64,000 nt of DNA from Macrotis lagotis. Lineage: Eukaryota; Chordata; Mammalia; Peramelemorphia; Peramelidae. Shown here in pieces: positions 1-11,699 of the stretch; position 1 is the stretch's first letter, and each line of letters starts with the position of its first letter. The position numbers and the translations under genes were made by a program. Below the pieces are notes generated by a model that made no database searches, was not told the origin of the DNA, and saw nothing but the letters and a program-made list of their open reading frames with translations. The stretch spans positions 57,854,766 to 57,918,765 of the forward strand of contig NC_133658.1 of NCBI RefSeq assembly GCF_037893015.1. Reading direction: 5' to 3'.

Positions 1-425
1 ATCAGATACAAAGTACTCTTGTTGACATCCAAAACCCTTCTCCACCCAGCCTCTTCTTCCCTTTTCAATCTTTTTAGCATCTATTCCCTTCCTTTCACTC
101 CACAATTCATCTACTCTATCCCATTGACCTCCCCTATCTCCCCTCTCCAGGTCTTCTCTTTGACTGCCTCCTGAGGCTGGACTGCTCTCACTCCTCACCA
201 AAGTCTCTTAGCTTCCCCTTCCTCATGAAAGACAGTTCAAAGTCAGTCCCTGTCACAGTTAGTCCCCTTTTGAGATTACTTTCCATTCACACTGTAAACA
301 TGCTGTTATGTCCTTGGTGGTTTTTTATGATTCCTCCTCTTATTAGAATATAAGCTCCTAGAGGGCAGGGACCTGTTTTTGTCTTTCTTTGTTTCCCCAG
401 TTGCTTTGCATAGTGGTCTAACATA
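1..425 (+). repeat. L2 LINE 3' end, interrupted by a MAR1 SINE
   Basis: Pyrimidine-rich L2 coding and 3' sequence, with the diagnostic 'atataagctcctagagggcagggac' region near 345-371 (quoted here only as a landmark). The L2 tail resumes after the SINE at about 608-640 with 'actaagtacctagtaaatatttg'. Confidence 0.7.
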
Positions 426-426
426 T

Positions 427-607
427 TTTTTTCCATTCAGTTGTTTCAGTTGTGTCTTACTCTTTGCCCTTGGCAAAAATACAGAGGTGGTTTGCCATTT
501 CCTTCTCCAACTTAATTTAGAGATGAAGAAACAGAGACAAATAGGGTGAAGATGAGTCTTCCTGATTCCAGGCCTGAAGGTCTACCCACTGTGCCACCTA
601 GCTGTTC
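427..607 (-). repeat. MAR1-type SINE inserted in the L2 tail
   Basis: Antisense MAR1: tail at left, tRNA-like head 'gccacctagctg' at right. Flanked by AACATAT at 420-426 and again at 608-614, the probable target-site duplication. Confidence 0.75.
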
Positions 608-637
608 AACATATACTAAGTACCTAGTAAATATTTG

Positions 638-800
638 GTCTCTCTCAGCCTCAGTTTTCTATTCTATAAAATGGGGCTAATTATATCACTTACCTTTCAG
701 GGTTTCTGCAATGATCCAAGCAGATAGTATTTGAAAAGAGATTTGTTAACCTTTCAACATCTCTATAAATGTTATTTATTATTGATTATTATTATATCCT
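638..800 (+). repeat. MIR/THER1 SINE
   Basis: 'cctcagttttctattctata' and a TATTATTATT-type 3' end mark a plus-strand MIR core and tail. Confidence 0.7.
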
Positions 801-914
801 AGAAAGCAAAATTCATCTCTGGGGTTAGAGCCTCCCCCTACTCCCACCCCCACCCCCTGAGGTCATAAAGTCTCCACTGAGTGAATTTATCAGTTTGTGG
901 AAGGCCAGATTGAA

Positions 915-915
<1 letters not shown>

Positions 916-948
<33 letters not shown>

Positions 949-1010
949 CATTTATTAGAAGACACCTAGTCCTGTCCCCTCAGTTTAGAGATGAGAAAGT
1001 TGAGGAGAAG
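916..1010 (-). repeat. L2 3' end with (TCAA)n run
   Basis: (TCAA)n at about 916-945 followed by 'aataaacatttattag', the antisense end of an L2. It is truncated soon after. Confidence 0.6.
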
Positions 1011-1079
1011 CCAACGTGGATAACACCAAGTGAGAGTTTCTTGAGGGAGGAGGCTTCTAAAAGCATCCATTTATGATGG

Positions 1080-1530
1080 AGACCTTTATTGATTTCCCAG
1101 ACTCAACACATGAGAGATTCCCCCTCTTACTTTAGGATAAAATCCTTAATTTGACATTCAAGGCTCTTATTTGGAATCAGGACTCTGGTTTATACCCTCA
1201 GCCATGTTACTACCTAGGTGACTTTGGGTAGCCCTTTAACCTCCCTAGATCTTGATTTTTCTCTTCTATAAAATGATTGGGTTGGGTTAAGTGACCTCCA
1301 AATCCCTATTAACTTGGAATCCTTTCATGCCACCTTTCTAAGCCAACCTTCAAGGACTCTACACACCAGGCCTCTCTGTTTCCCTCACGACTATGGATTG
1401 TGAAATGAACCATGTGCCCTTCTGGGTTGGGATGCCTTTCCCCTCCCTCTCCCTATTAGACTCTCCTCTCAAGACTCATTTCTTCCATGAAGCCTTGTCA
1501 AAGCACCCTGGCCCACAGAGGCCCCTCCTG
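1080..1530 (+). repeat. L2 fragment with MIR insertion
   Basis: L2 coding-end sequence ('tcttccatgaagccttgtca' at about 1481-1500) surrounds a plus MIR at roughly 1165-1320. Confidence 0.6.
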
Positions 1531-1589
1531 TAGTTTTTTGTGATGCTGGAAAATGAATTCCTTTCTGGCTCTAAATTCTATGAGCCTGT

Positions 1590-2240
1590 AACGCTATGAA
1601 TTCAAATCTTGGCCCTGTTGCTTAACTAGCCCAGTGACTAGAAACATAAGATTTGAAGTCAACAAGACCCCATTTGAAATTTCTTGGCAAAGATACTGTC
1701 ATTTTCTTTTCCACCTCATTTTACAGATGAGGAAACTGAGGCAAGATCTGTCCAGGGTTAACACAACTAGTAAGTGACTGAGGCCAGATTTAAACTCAGG
1801 AAGATGAGTCTTTCTGATTCCAAGACCAAACTCTGTCCACTGTACTACCAAGTTGCCCTAAAAGATCTAAGAATTATCAGACAAATGAATTTGACCTTGC
1901 AGAACCCCTGACAGGACCATGCTTGGAGTACCACTGGACTGCAGTGGCTGCAATGCCAAGGCAGGAAGAACTTGGTTCCAACCTGATTCAGCCTCTTCCA
2001 GCTATGTGACCCCAAGCAAGTCCCCTAGCTCTCTCTGAACCTTAGTTTCTTCATCTCTAAAAAGAAGGTATTGAATTCAATGGCATTTCTAGTTCCAAAT
2101 TTTTCCTCCTACAAATGTTTGTGTTACCCTAATCAAGTCACTCATTCTCTGGGAAAGGTGTTCCTCACTGATAGACTGGGGATAGTGATATTTATACTGC
2201 TTAACTTGTAAAATTGTTGTATAAGGAAAATGCTTTTTAA
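1590..2240. repeat. MAR1 (minus) and MIR/THER1 (plus) SINE fragments
   Basis: 1681-1860 is antisense MAR1 ending at its head-side 'ctgtactaccaagttgccc'. 1955-2240 is plus-strand MIR/THER1 with 'cttagtttcttcatctctaa'. No unique coding sequence was seen here. Confidence 0.6.
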
Positions 2241-2254
2241 ACCTTAAAAATGTC

Positions 2255-2740
2255 AATCAACCTGCATTTATGAAATGCCTACTATGTGTCAGATGGTGCT
2301 GAGGATACAAAGACCATACCTGCCCTCAAGGAACATTCTTTACATGGTGAGAGAGGTGAGGGTAGAGAGTATGTTCATGAAGATATAAAGATAAAATATT
2401 CAGGGTGCTTGTAGTTTTAAGCTATTAAAGCTTGAAATTGCATCAAGACTTGTGGGACACGCTGTATCCAAGGTAAACATGAAATGATTTGTGAGGAGTT
2501 GGAGAAAAAGAGTAACAAGTGTGAGGGGGAGGAAGTGAGGAATGGTTTCATGTAGGAGGTCTTGCTTACACTGAGCTTGGGAAGGTGAGACAGAACATTT
2601 CAGACATGAAGGGACAGCTTGTACTCAAGCTAAGATGGAAGAAATGGAATCTCAGGTATGAGGAAAAGCAATTAGGCGAGTTTGCCAAAAACAAAGAGTG
2701 CATGAAAGGGAGAAACTGGTGATTAGGTAATGCTATTCCT
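2255..2740 (-). repeat. L2 antisense fragment
   Basis: Starts 'tgcatttatgaaatgcctac' and passes through 'gccctcaaggaacattcttt', the antisense L2 3' end. It continues with the antisense coding region. Confidence 0.65.
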
Positions 2741-2744
2741 AGGT

Positions 2745-2940
2745 GGCTCAGTGGATAGACTTTCCAGGACTTCAGTCAGGAAGAACTGAGCTCAAATCCA
2801 CCCTTAGATATTCCCTGGCTGTGTGACTCTAGTCAAATCACTTAACCTCTGTTTACCTCAGTTTTGTCAATTGTAAAATGGAGATAATAGTAATACCTAC
2901 CTACCAAGGATGTTGTGAAGGTCAAAAGAGATAATATTTG

Positions 2941-2973
<33 letters not shown>
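2745..2973 (+). repeat. THER1/MIR-type SINE ending in (CA)n
   Basis: Head 'ctaggtggctcagtggatag', core 'gctgtgtgactctagtcaa' and tail 'gataatatttgtt', followed directly by a (CA)n run at 2943-2973. Confidence 0.65.
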
Positions 2974-2976
<3 letters not shown>

Positions 2977-2989
2977 GTACACTATAGGT

Positions 2990-3475
2990 GCTATTTTCCT
3001 TAATGATTTGAACAAAAATATTTATAGTAGAACTTTTGTAGTGACAAATACCTATCCACTGGAGAATGGCTGAGCAAATTATGGTTTATGAATGGAATAG
3101 AAAGATGGTGCTGGGAAAAGGGATGGGTTGAGAGAAACTTGGAAAGATTTGTATGAATTGATAGAGAGTGAAATGAACAGAACAATAGCTGTAATAATGA
3201 CTCTGTAAAGCCAACAACTTTGGAAGCTTTGAGAACTACCATCAGTATAGGAACCGGCATGACTCCAAAGGACCTATGTCCTGGCAGAGAGATGATGGAA
3301 TGACGGTGCACAATGAGACATAGATATTTCTCAGGATAGCTGTTGTGGGAATTTGCTTTGCTTGACTATGTATATTTGTGTCAAAAGTTTAGTCTTCATT
3401 TTCTTACTTTTTTATGGTGTTAATAGAGAGGGGAAATAGCTATTTGTTAATTGAAAAATAAATAAAATTAAGGGG
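2990..3475 (+). repeat. L1 3' end, marsupial type
   Basis: 'aacaaaaatatttatagtag', 'ggagaatggctgagcaaatt' and 'agagagtgaaatgaacagaa' follow the marsupial L1 3' region. It ends in 'ttgaaaaataaataaaatta' and a short G run. 5'-truncated and non-functional. Confidence 0.75.
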
Positions 3476-3700
3476 GGGAAAGACTATTGCAATAGTCTGT
3501 TTGGGAGGTGATGAGTGCCTGAACCAAGGTCATGGCCATTTGTGGGGAGAGAAGGAGACAGATACAGGCAATATTATGGAGGCAGAATTGATAAGATTTG
3601 ACAATTGATGAGATATGGGGAATGAGAGTGATTGAAAGGTCAAAGGTGACTGAGTTTATGAACCTGTGTGACTGAAAGGATGGTAGTTCCTTCACCTCAA
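3476..3700 (-). repeat. L2/CR1-clade LINE reverse-transcriptase fragment
   Basis: Minus-strand translation includes TLVQALITSQTDYCNSL, matching the L2 ORF2 C-terminal segment (ALVQ...SRLDYCNSLL type). This is a relic, not a host gene. Confidence 0.75.
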
Positions 3701-3874
3701 CAGAATCTTTTTTTAAATTTTAAAAAAGGAATTTTAAAAGAGAAATAGACTTGGGGAGTAAAGAAGGAAAGAAAAGAAACCAATTTTTCCTAAATAAATC
3801 CTTTCCTAGATACTGTGCTGTGGAGCATAGAAAGGGAAAAGGTTAGGATAAAAGATGAGTCTTCATTACCTTTA

Positions 3875-4098
3875 ATTTTTTTTAAAAAAAGTGTCTTATT
3901 ATGTAATTTTACTATCTCTTATATTTTATTTTTTCCTTAAGGATATGATTTCTCTCTCAACACATTCAATTGTGATCAATGTATAGCATGGAAACAATAT
4001 AAAGACTAACAGACTGCATTCTGTGGGGTTGGTAGGAGGGAAGCGAGATGGGGGGAATTGTAAAATTAAAAAAAACAATTAAAAAAAAGAAAAAATGA
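3875..4098 (+). repeat. L1 3' end (second subtype)
   Basis: 'ggatatgatttctctctcaa', 'aagactaacagactgc' and an A-rich tail are the 3' UTR of a marsupial L1 subfamily. Confidence 0.65.
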
Positions 4099-4309
4099 GT
4101 CCTCAAGAATCAGGACTTAGTATTATGGATTCCAATGTATATTTTGCTTTCCTAAGATAGTAAGCTTCTTGAAGGCAGGAAACCCTGTCATATGCATTCT
4201 TCACAAAAGGCCATTACCAAGAGTTCTGTATTTGTTCATTCATTGATGACACTAAACCAAAAGATTTGGGGAGATGGGATCCCAGCAACCAACTCTCATT
4301 TAAATCATA

Positions 4310-4490
4310 GGATTTTAAGGCTACAAGGAAATTTAGAAGTCTAGTTAGTTTAAATTACTTAGTTAAATCCCCTCATTTGGCAGGAGAAACTCAGACCCAG
4401 TGAGGAAAAGTCACTTGGCCAGGGTCACCCAATAAATAGCAAATCTTTGGACTCTAAATTCAGTGTTCTAGCTACTCCAACATGTTGGCT
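4310..4490 (-). repeat. L3/MIR-like antisense fragment
   Basis: 'ccccctcatttggcaggaga'-type sequence and 'aaaagtcacttggccagggt' mark an antisense MIR/L3-type repeat. Confidence 0.5.
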
Positions 4491-4499
4491 CTCCTATGT

Positions 4500-5285
4500 G
4501 TCCAAAAACACATATTGGGAGACTGATGACCAATAATATAAGGTGATGAGAAAGTGGATTTGGAAGTGGCAAAGGAAGGATTCCTAGAGAAAGTGGGAAT
4601 TGTAAAGAGCAAATCTCTGGAAAGTCCAGAGATCCCAGTCCTCTGAGCATCCTGTGACAGAGGGCCTTGGCTTCCCCAAAGTTGGGGTCTGGCAAATGGT
4701 TTGGGTCTGCTGTGCTCCCCAAGGCATTTTGTTATGCAATTGATTGTCGGTCTAGCCAAAGACAATCCTTTATAATGATATTTGCCAAGTTCTTGGAGCA
4801 GGCTGCAGATTACTCATGGAAATTCTAGGGGAAAGTTGTGCCCTGAGCTCCAGAGCCCCCAGGCACACTGCAGAAGTATTAGGGAAGATTGGGGTGAGGA
4901 AAGAAGACTTTTCTTGACCACTTGCCTAGTCAGTGGGACTTGAGTGACTGTCTGGCCCCTTTGGAAAAATTGAAGCTAAGCTAGATGCATTCTACAGCTG
5001 AGGATGTAAATCCCCTTTAAAAGAAGAGACATCTATGAGAGAGAAAGGAAAGAAGGGGTTTCTAAATTGAAAAGTCCTCTTTGGCAGGAGCCAAGGTAGG
5101 AGGTGCCGCTTACCTTGAACTTCCTTCCTGCTGATAAAGGAACAAACAGTGACTGTGGAGTTGTCATATGAAGCAGGCCACTCCTCCAATAAGGGCCAAC
5201 TGGGCAATTTTCATGATCTGTTCCTCTCTCCATAGGTCAAAAATAATTGCCATTTTCAGATTGTTGAACCTCTGAATTAAGCATT
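4500..5285. other. Apparently unique sequence, no gene called
   Basis: Repeat-poor. The minus strand has a strong donor-like CAAG|GTAAGC near 5100-5115 and open frames (one containing NSTVTVCSFISRKEVQ). The matching acceptor is poor and the frames conflict, so no exon is annotated. Confidence 0.5.
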
Positions 5286-5289
5286 AACC

Positions 5290-7340
5290 TTCATCAGTGA
5301 ATCTCTGGGATGTGAAACAAGTCCTGATTCCCCTGGGCCCCAGTTTCCTTATTTGTAAAATAAAAAGTTTTGAATGCTATCTCTGAGGTCCCTTTCAGGC
5401 CTGAGATTCAATGATGTCATGACTTTGATTCTGAATTAGACAGCAACAATGGAATCAGTTTTCTCTTTAATCAATTCTCAAATTTCCAGTCTAATGGAGA
5501 AAGAAGGGGAAGCTTGAGCCAATAGGGGAAAACTCAAGCCAATAATTGAGTTCTTTCAATATTGACAAACTGATGCAAAATTACAAAGAATAACATGGCC
5601 CAGAAAAAGAGCTATGAGAAGACACTCCTCCCCCACAGCACACTCCTCTGAGGGGTGGGATGTCCATGACATGGAACATTGCCCATTACTTTCTGGCTTT
5701 CATTATTGATTGGCTTAGTTGATTTTTTTCCTTTTTTCTTTTTTTTTAAATAAAATAGTATTGGTTATTTGGAAGAGGTCTCTGGAAGGGAAGAAGAGGA
5801 GGGATACTGAGAAATTCTGGTGATATAAAAAAACTCAAAAGATATCAATAAGATTTTATTTTAAATAATATTGATGAGCTCCGACCAGAAGCAGAAGAGA
5901 ATCATCAGGATGGAAGCCAGTGGACTAGATTTGACTTCTAATCTGGACCCTGATATATCATCATATTTCTCTTTAAGCAAGTCACTCTCTTTTCTTTTTC
6001 TCAGTTTTTCCTCTGTGAAATGAGGGACTAGGTGGTATCCAGTTATTTTTCCTCTGCTTTATTATTTTATTTTTTAAAGTCTTTGAAGGCTAAAGACATA
6101 AATAAGAGTGTTCACAAAGTAATGAATGAAGCCTCCCAAGGTCTAAGATGTATTCCATACAGCTTGGAAGAAGTAGCCAAGTTAGAATCATAGAAATATC
6201 AAGATCTCAATGAGACAATAGAATACAAAACACCCAAGCTGGCAGTTAGAACTTATTTAATCCAACCCCTTCATTGATAAAGGCTGAACTTTCTGGGTAA
6301 AGGTAAGGGTCCGGGTTCTTTACACAGTCAAGAATAATATGAAGGAATGGTTTTCTTATTATAGGATAATGATAATAATAATAATAATAATAATATACAA
6401 TTATATTATGCTAGACACTATGATGAGTGATTAAATAGTTCCAAGCAAGTTGGGGTTAAATATATGAAGGAAAGACCCATGATGGGTTATGTAGGGAGAC
6501 TAAAGATATTTGAGGGGAGCATATAATTTTTTTTAGTTTGATTCTCATAGTAGCAATATCAGAAAGAACACTTGGAAGTCTTCTAGAGTAGCTCAATGGA
6601 AATAGCTCTGCAGTCAAATGATCTGGATTCAAATCCTGCCTCTGCCCCATGCTACTTCTATAAAACTAGGGAAATCACTAGCTTCTTTCCCTGGGTCCCA
6701 AGGTTCTTGTCAATAAAATAAGGCTAGAGTAGATGACCCCAGAGTCCCCTTCTAGATCTATGGACAGTGGATACCCTCTGGAATTTCATATTCTTCCAAA
6801 TGGCCAAACTCTTCCCAGTCTGGAGTGGCTGGGAATCACAATGCCATCCATTGATACTAGAGTGAATCTTAGAAGCTTCATTTTCCCCCTGGGGTAACAT
6901 CTAAGGAGCCAGATATTGAGGTCCATTGTGCTGTGGGCTGGGCAATCAATTCTGAAAGTATTACCTAAGGCTAAAATTCAGTCCATGCATCTCCTTATAT
7001 CTCCCTTACCATGTGGCATCTAGACACTTGTGGGCAGAGCTACATGTGAAAAAGTGGGAGACTTAGGTCACTGGGGAGTTTCTGCAGAGGTTGGTGTATA
7101 TTAAAGCAGCAATGAGGTCAAGATCTTGTAGAGACAGGAATCCCATGGTCGATGGAATCTTGACTTGGAAATTTTCTAGCTGTATGACTCTACACAAGTC
7201 ACTTACATTCTCTATGGTTTGGTTTCCTCATCTGTAAAAATGGGGATAAAAATGCTTTCATAACTTACTTTGCAGGATTGTTCTAAGGAAAGTGTGTGTA
7301 AACTTTGAAGCTCTAGGAAAATTTTATTGAAATTAAATTA
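5290..7340. repeat. MIR/THER1 SINEs with AT-rich unique DNA
   Basis: Plus-strand MIR/THER1 pieces at about 5290-5430, 5890-6050, 6570-6780 and 7110-7340. An (AAT)n run lies at 6368-6394. The spaces between are AT-rich with no coding signal. Confidence 0.6.
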
Positions 7341-7489
7341 TTGTTATTAATGCTTGAGCATATTTGTGATGTGTGGGGTCATTGGTGAGAGGGTAGGGAA
7401 GCAGTAGGGGCAGAGAGCTCCTCCTTGTTGGGCTTGGTAATGCCCTCAGTGGGTTTCTGGATGGCATCTTGGCCACCGTGCGCTCCATC
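7300..7489 (-). CDS. Possible 3'-terminal exon (36 codons, stop, poly(A) signal)
   Basis: Minus strand. A good acceptor (gtttgtattttaacag) at 7490-7491 precedes an open stretch that starts DGAHGGQDAIQKPTEGITKP at a codon boundary and ends SLPSHQ with a TGA at 7379-7381. About 55 bases downstream is AATAAA (complement of 7323-7328), inside the tail of a plus-strand MIR element. The 3' UTR would therefore be repeat-derived. It lies downstream, in transcription order, of the exon at 34534-34708. That exon ends in phase 1 and this one starts in phase 0, so the two cannot join directly. The opposite strand also has an open stretch with splice-like ends at 7450-7519 (residues FLDGILATVRSILL, then donor gtaagt), which weakens the case. 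I do not recognise the product. Confidence 0.3.
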
Positions 7490-7499
7490 CTGTTAAAAT

Positions 7500-8030
7500 A
7501 CAAACAAACCACAGAAACCGTAAGTGCTGACTTCAGGAAGCTGGCTGCCGGTGGTGGTGGTGGTGGATGGGCAATATAAAAATAGCTCATCCCCAAGAGA
7601 CAAGGCCTAACCAGCAACAACCAACCACCATCCAGAGAGCAGGAGGCGGGTGGAGGGGGACGATAGGGTGTGTGAGGAGGGGGTCCATTGGCTTTTCAGC
7701 CTGAAGATGCTGCTAGGGCCGTGAGTTAGTCACTCATCAGAAAGGCAGTATCCCTGACATTGAACCTGTGGAAAAGGCCAGAGCCTCATCCTTGAATGTC
7801 AGATCTAGAAAGGGATTTAGAGATGGTTTACTACAATGCCCTTCTCATACAGAGGGGGAAGTTGAGGCCCAGAGGTAGGTGGCCTGCCCATAGTGAAGTA
7901 TCAGAGCCTAGATTTCAGCCCAGAGCTTTGGGTTCCACATCAAGCGGATGCTTCCTCTAAGTTAGTACCACAGCAAGAGGGTGAGACTAGACAAATTCTC
8001 AAATCTTTCCTGGTTTCAAAATCTCTGAAC
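7500..8030. other. Intergenic or intronic DNA with an antisense MIR
   Basis: 7545-7566 is a short GGT repeat. 7780-7960 is an antisense MIR/L3-type element ('gaagttgaggcccagaggta'). Nothing else is recognisable. Confidence 0.5.
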
Positions 8031-8049
8031 CATGAATCTTATAGAAGAA

Positions 8050-8161
8050 ACTGAGGCCCAGAGACCTATCTCTGTCTCTCTTTGTCTCTGTCTCTGTGAC
8101 TCCCTACCACCTTCTCTCCCTCTCTGCTTGGCTCTATCTCTCTGTAAAATCTGTCTTTCTA

Positions 8162-8228
<67 letters not shown>

Positions 8229-8660
8229 TTCCCCTGTCTCTGTTTCTATGTCTCTCCCTCTCTGCCTGTCTGTCTCTATTTCTTTCCCTCTCTGTTTCTC
8301 TGTGTTTCTGTGTCTTTATCTCTCTCTGCCTTTCTCTTTGCCTGTTTTTTTTCTCCTTCTCTGGTTCTTTGTCTCTATCTCTCCACCCCTGTTTCTGTGT
8401 GTGTCTCTCTATATATCTCTTTTCTTTTCACCTTTTCTTCTCTCTCCACTCTTCTCCCTTCTGACTCTTCCTTTATCTTTACCTCCCATCTTTCTATTTC
8501 CCTTTTCTTTCTCCTCTTCCCTCTCCCTTTCCCTTTTTGCTTCATTTCTCCCCTTTTCTTTAACCTTTCTTCTCCTCTTCTCTGTCTCTCACAACCATAC
8601 CACCTCTCCTGCTCTCTTGCCCTTGGTTTTTTCTCTATTTTGCCTTCCCTTCATGAATGT
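8050..8660. repeat. 600-bp pyrimidine tract with (CT)n core
   Basis: A perfect (TC)n run at 8164-8224 sits in a far longer C/T-rich plus strand. Open frames across it are Ser/Leu/Phe low-complexity translations, not genes. Confidence 0.85.
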
Positions 8661-8669
8661 AATAAATCA

Positions 8670-10080
8670 AATACTACTGAACATCCTGGTAATATTCGAG
8701 CTGCTGACCCAGACTTCAGAGGGAACTAAATAAGCTAATTGAAAGTTGGGGGAGCTGCCAACTCCCTATCCACCATATATCTGTGAAAGGATCTACTGGC
8801 TGAATGTTCCAACATATTCTAAGACATTCCAGCCCAGACCCCAGGAAACCCCTACTCATTGCCAAACTAAAAGTGAAAACTCCCTCGGGACTTGGGAATG
8901 TGAGGGTAAGAGGTCTGGGACTGGAATGGACATCTGTAGCAGAATGGGTTATAAAATCTCATCATGATCAACTCTACAAGATTCACCAATTACCTGTCAT
9001 AGTGATCTCACTGCTAAGTGCCACCTATCCACTTGGTGGGAACTGTGACTGTGTCCTTATTGAAGAGAATTTGCAATTAAAAGGAGATATCTGGGTCTAG
9101 GAGGGATACATGGGCCTCTTTCAAAGTCCTTTCATTCTCAAACTCCTCTCTCCCTTGGCTTTGCATGGTGTGCTGCTTTGGAGAGTGTTTGGGAAGTCTC
9201 CAAGAATTTTCTTTAGGTAGTTGAGTGGAGAAGGCTGAAAGGAAGTTGGAAAGGAAATTTCTGCTTGCTGTGTGGGGAAAAAAAAAAAGTCAACTTAGCA
9301 ATTCTTTTCCAGCCTACAATTGAACAGAAGCACATACTTTGGACAAGTCCTTTCTGATCCTGGCCTCAGTTTCCTCCTCTGTAACATGAGAGGACTGGAT
9401 CAAATAGGATCTTAAGTCCCTCTCCAGATCTGCTTTTGAATATAGGACTCTCAAAGAGTGGTACAAGCTTCCTGAGGCAATACTGAAGATTTTCCAGTGA
9501 ATGCCAGATATCCATTAGTACAGGATTTTCTGGAGAAGATACCCCAACAGAAACATCATGTCGCTTGTTATCCACCCAACCTTTTGAACTTTGAAACCAG
9601 GCTATAAATTTCATATGTGGATACCTTCAGGAGCCCTAATCTCTCCACAAAGTGCCAACTCACCCTAATTCATGAAGAAGACTCCCCTGAGCCTTCTCCC
9701 TCTTGTCTTTTCTCTTCTGTTCGACCAGTAGGCTCTAGATGGTGTTTGCTCTTGGAATATAGATATTTTAAAAAGCATTTCTTAGGCCTTTTTCTCCCCA
9801 TTTAGTGATTATGCTCTGGTCAGCCTCAGAGATCAAGCCTGTTCCTAATTACTCTATTCTGATTTTTGGCTATAAGGCTACCTTAAAATGTACCCTCAGA
9901 TTTCCCTGACAAGAAGGGTAATAGTAATATCTTCCTTGTTATCTTACTGCCCTGAGGTTGAAGTAAATAATACTTATGGGTCTCAACATCAAAGGTCTGT
10001 GCTTAGGTACTTCTAACTCAAAAATCAAGCTCCTCTTACAGTACCTTGCATGTCTATTTTTCTTTAATATCTCATCTTCT
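8670..10080. other. Mostly unique sequence with MIR fragments
   Basis: A plus MIR at about 9330-9440, with possible CR1/L3 3'-end debris to 9600 ('tacaagcttcctgaggcaat'). The rest shows no recognisable feature. Confidence 0.45.
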
Positions 10081-10094
10081 GGTACTCTAGAACC

Positions 10095-10290
10095 CAGAGA
10101 CTCATAAAATGTCAAAGTTGGAATGGATGATAGAACATAGAAAGTTAGGAGCTAAAAGGAATCTTGAACATTGGTTTTCTGAACTGAAAAGGACCTTAGT
10201 AAACATAATGTCGGAGTTGGGAAGGGCCTTAGAACAAGAAAATCAGAGCTGAGAGGGACTTTAGAACAAAATGACTCTATCCTGAAAGTG
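10095..10290 (+). repeat. Degenerate 33-bp minisatellite, copy A
   Basis: Imperfect tandem units around 'gtcagagctgggagggacct' + 'tagaacaca'. The same unit appears at 35950-36140 (plus) and 31190-31400 (minus). Confidence 0.55.
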
Positions 10291-10299
10291 GGTTTTAAA

Positions 10300-10940
10300 A
10301 CCCTCCACAATACTGAAGGGAGGTGACTGGCATAGCCTAGAGAGAAGGGGTATGGGAAAGGTTCTTCCTTCCTACTTCAGTCTTTCAATATGGTGTCCCC
10401 ATATCTCTCCCCACCTGTCCCTCTACCCTACCCTCATAGCACCCTCTCCAGAATGCACCTATCCCTGGCCCTACTACCTATTCCCCCATATCCTAACTTT
10501 ACAACCCATAAAAATCTATTTGGTGGGGGGGGGTAACATAGAGAATACAGTAATAGCATAAGGATCTATATTTTCATATTTCTGAGAGGTTAGTAATGTA
10601 CTCTCCATTAGATGAATTTATATGTAACTGTTAATAACAATAATCCTTCCTTCAGTGTTTCAGGAAATAAATTGTACACTGTTGGGATTCATGTTGTGGC
10701 ATCCTATGCTGAAGAGTGGGCCGAGCTGATATTTCTTTTATACATTTCCTCCTCCTTTTCCCCCATCCCACATATATATATATCCCAGCTGAATTTGCCT
10801 CAAGCACAAGAATTACTAGTTACAGCTCTGTGTGCTGTCCTTATGGAAAAAGAGAGAGAAATGTAGGTTAGGGGTTAGGGCAATTAGGTTGATTCAAAGT
10901 TGGCTGAATGGCTGGACCTTAAGAGTAGTAATTAATAATT
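10300..10940. other. Unclassified sequence
   Basis: Short open frames only. A G run lies near 10523-10532 and a short TA run near 10772-10781. Nothing supportable. Confidence 0.4.
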
Positions 10941-10949
10941 CAATGTCAG

Positions 10950-11660
10950 CTTAGGAGTTCTTCAGTGAAGGACCACACAGAGCACTGCCCCTGGGCCTGT
11001 GATGTTTAACATTTGGTTTTCAGGGATAAAGAAATAGATGGCATGTTTACCAAAAGTGTAGATGATGTGAAATTATGAGGAGAAGCTGAAATAAGGGTAA
11101 CAATCAGAATCTAAAGAAGTCTGAGAGACTGAAACATTTAGTTCTATCAAAGAAAATCAAATTGAATAAATGTAAAGTTTTACATGAATCCAAAAAGCAA
11201 TATCATCGAATATAAGTTAGGAGATGGTATTTCATCCATAAGAGGATCTAGGGATTTGAGTGAACTGAAAGCTCAGTAGTTAGAAGATGGCTGCTTTAAG
11301 TTACATTTGAGGGTCTACTCTTCATTTAGCTCAAATCAAATTCTCTTTAGTTCTGGGAATGGGAAGAATATTGATGAATCCTGTTCAGTCCATATGAGAT
11401 TAGATGAAAGAACTAGAACAGGTTACACTAAGTCTAGAAAAGAGAGAATTGGTGGTTGAAAGGAAGAAAACACGATCACCTTCAAGTCTTATAAGGTCCA
11501 TTTTGTGGAAGAAAAATTAGACATATTGTACTTGATACCAGAAAGCAGATCTAAAGAGCAATGAGTAGAAGTTGGGTAGAGGGAAATTTAGGCTAGAGAT
11601 CAGAAAAATGGCAATCAGAGCAATACAAAAAGATTCTGAAGAAGTAGAAAAGTTTTACCA
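10950..11660 (+). repeat. CR1/L3-clade LINE fragment (RT end to 3' region)
   Basis: The order matches CR1-type elements: a block equivalent to GPxLFNI...D, 'agatggcatgtttaccaaaa', 'aatgtaaagttttacatgaa', then 'gaaagaactagaacaggtta' and 'agaaagcagatctaaagagc'. Many stops and indels make it a fossil copy. Confidence 0.65.
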
Positions 11661-11699
11661 TACTGGGACCTTCTCATCCTGGAACATCTCTTTACCATA

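Noticed and set aside
5020..5260. Minus-strand exon with donor CAAG|GTAAGC
   Set aside because: No acceptor with a pyrimidine tract opens a frame through to the donor, and competing frames each contain stops.
8032..8733. A 233-codon open frame (Leu/Ser/Phe-rich)
   Set aside because: It is a translation of a (CT)n/pyrimidine tract. There are no splice sites and the composition is purely repeat-driven.
10861..10885. Telomere-like TTAGGG words
   Set aside because: Only two imperfect copies, within ordinary AT-rich DNA.
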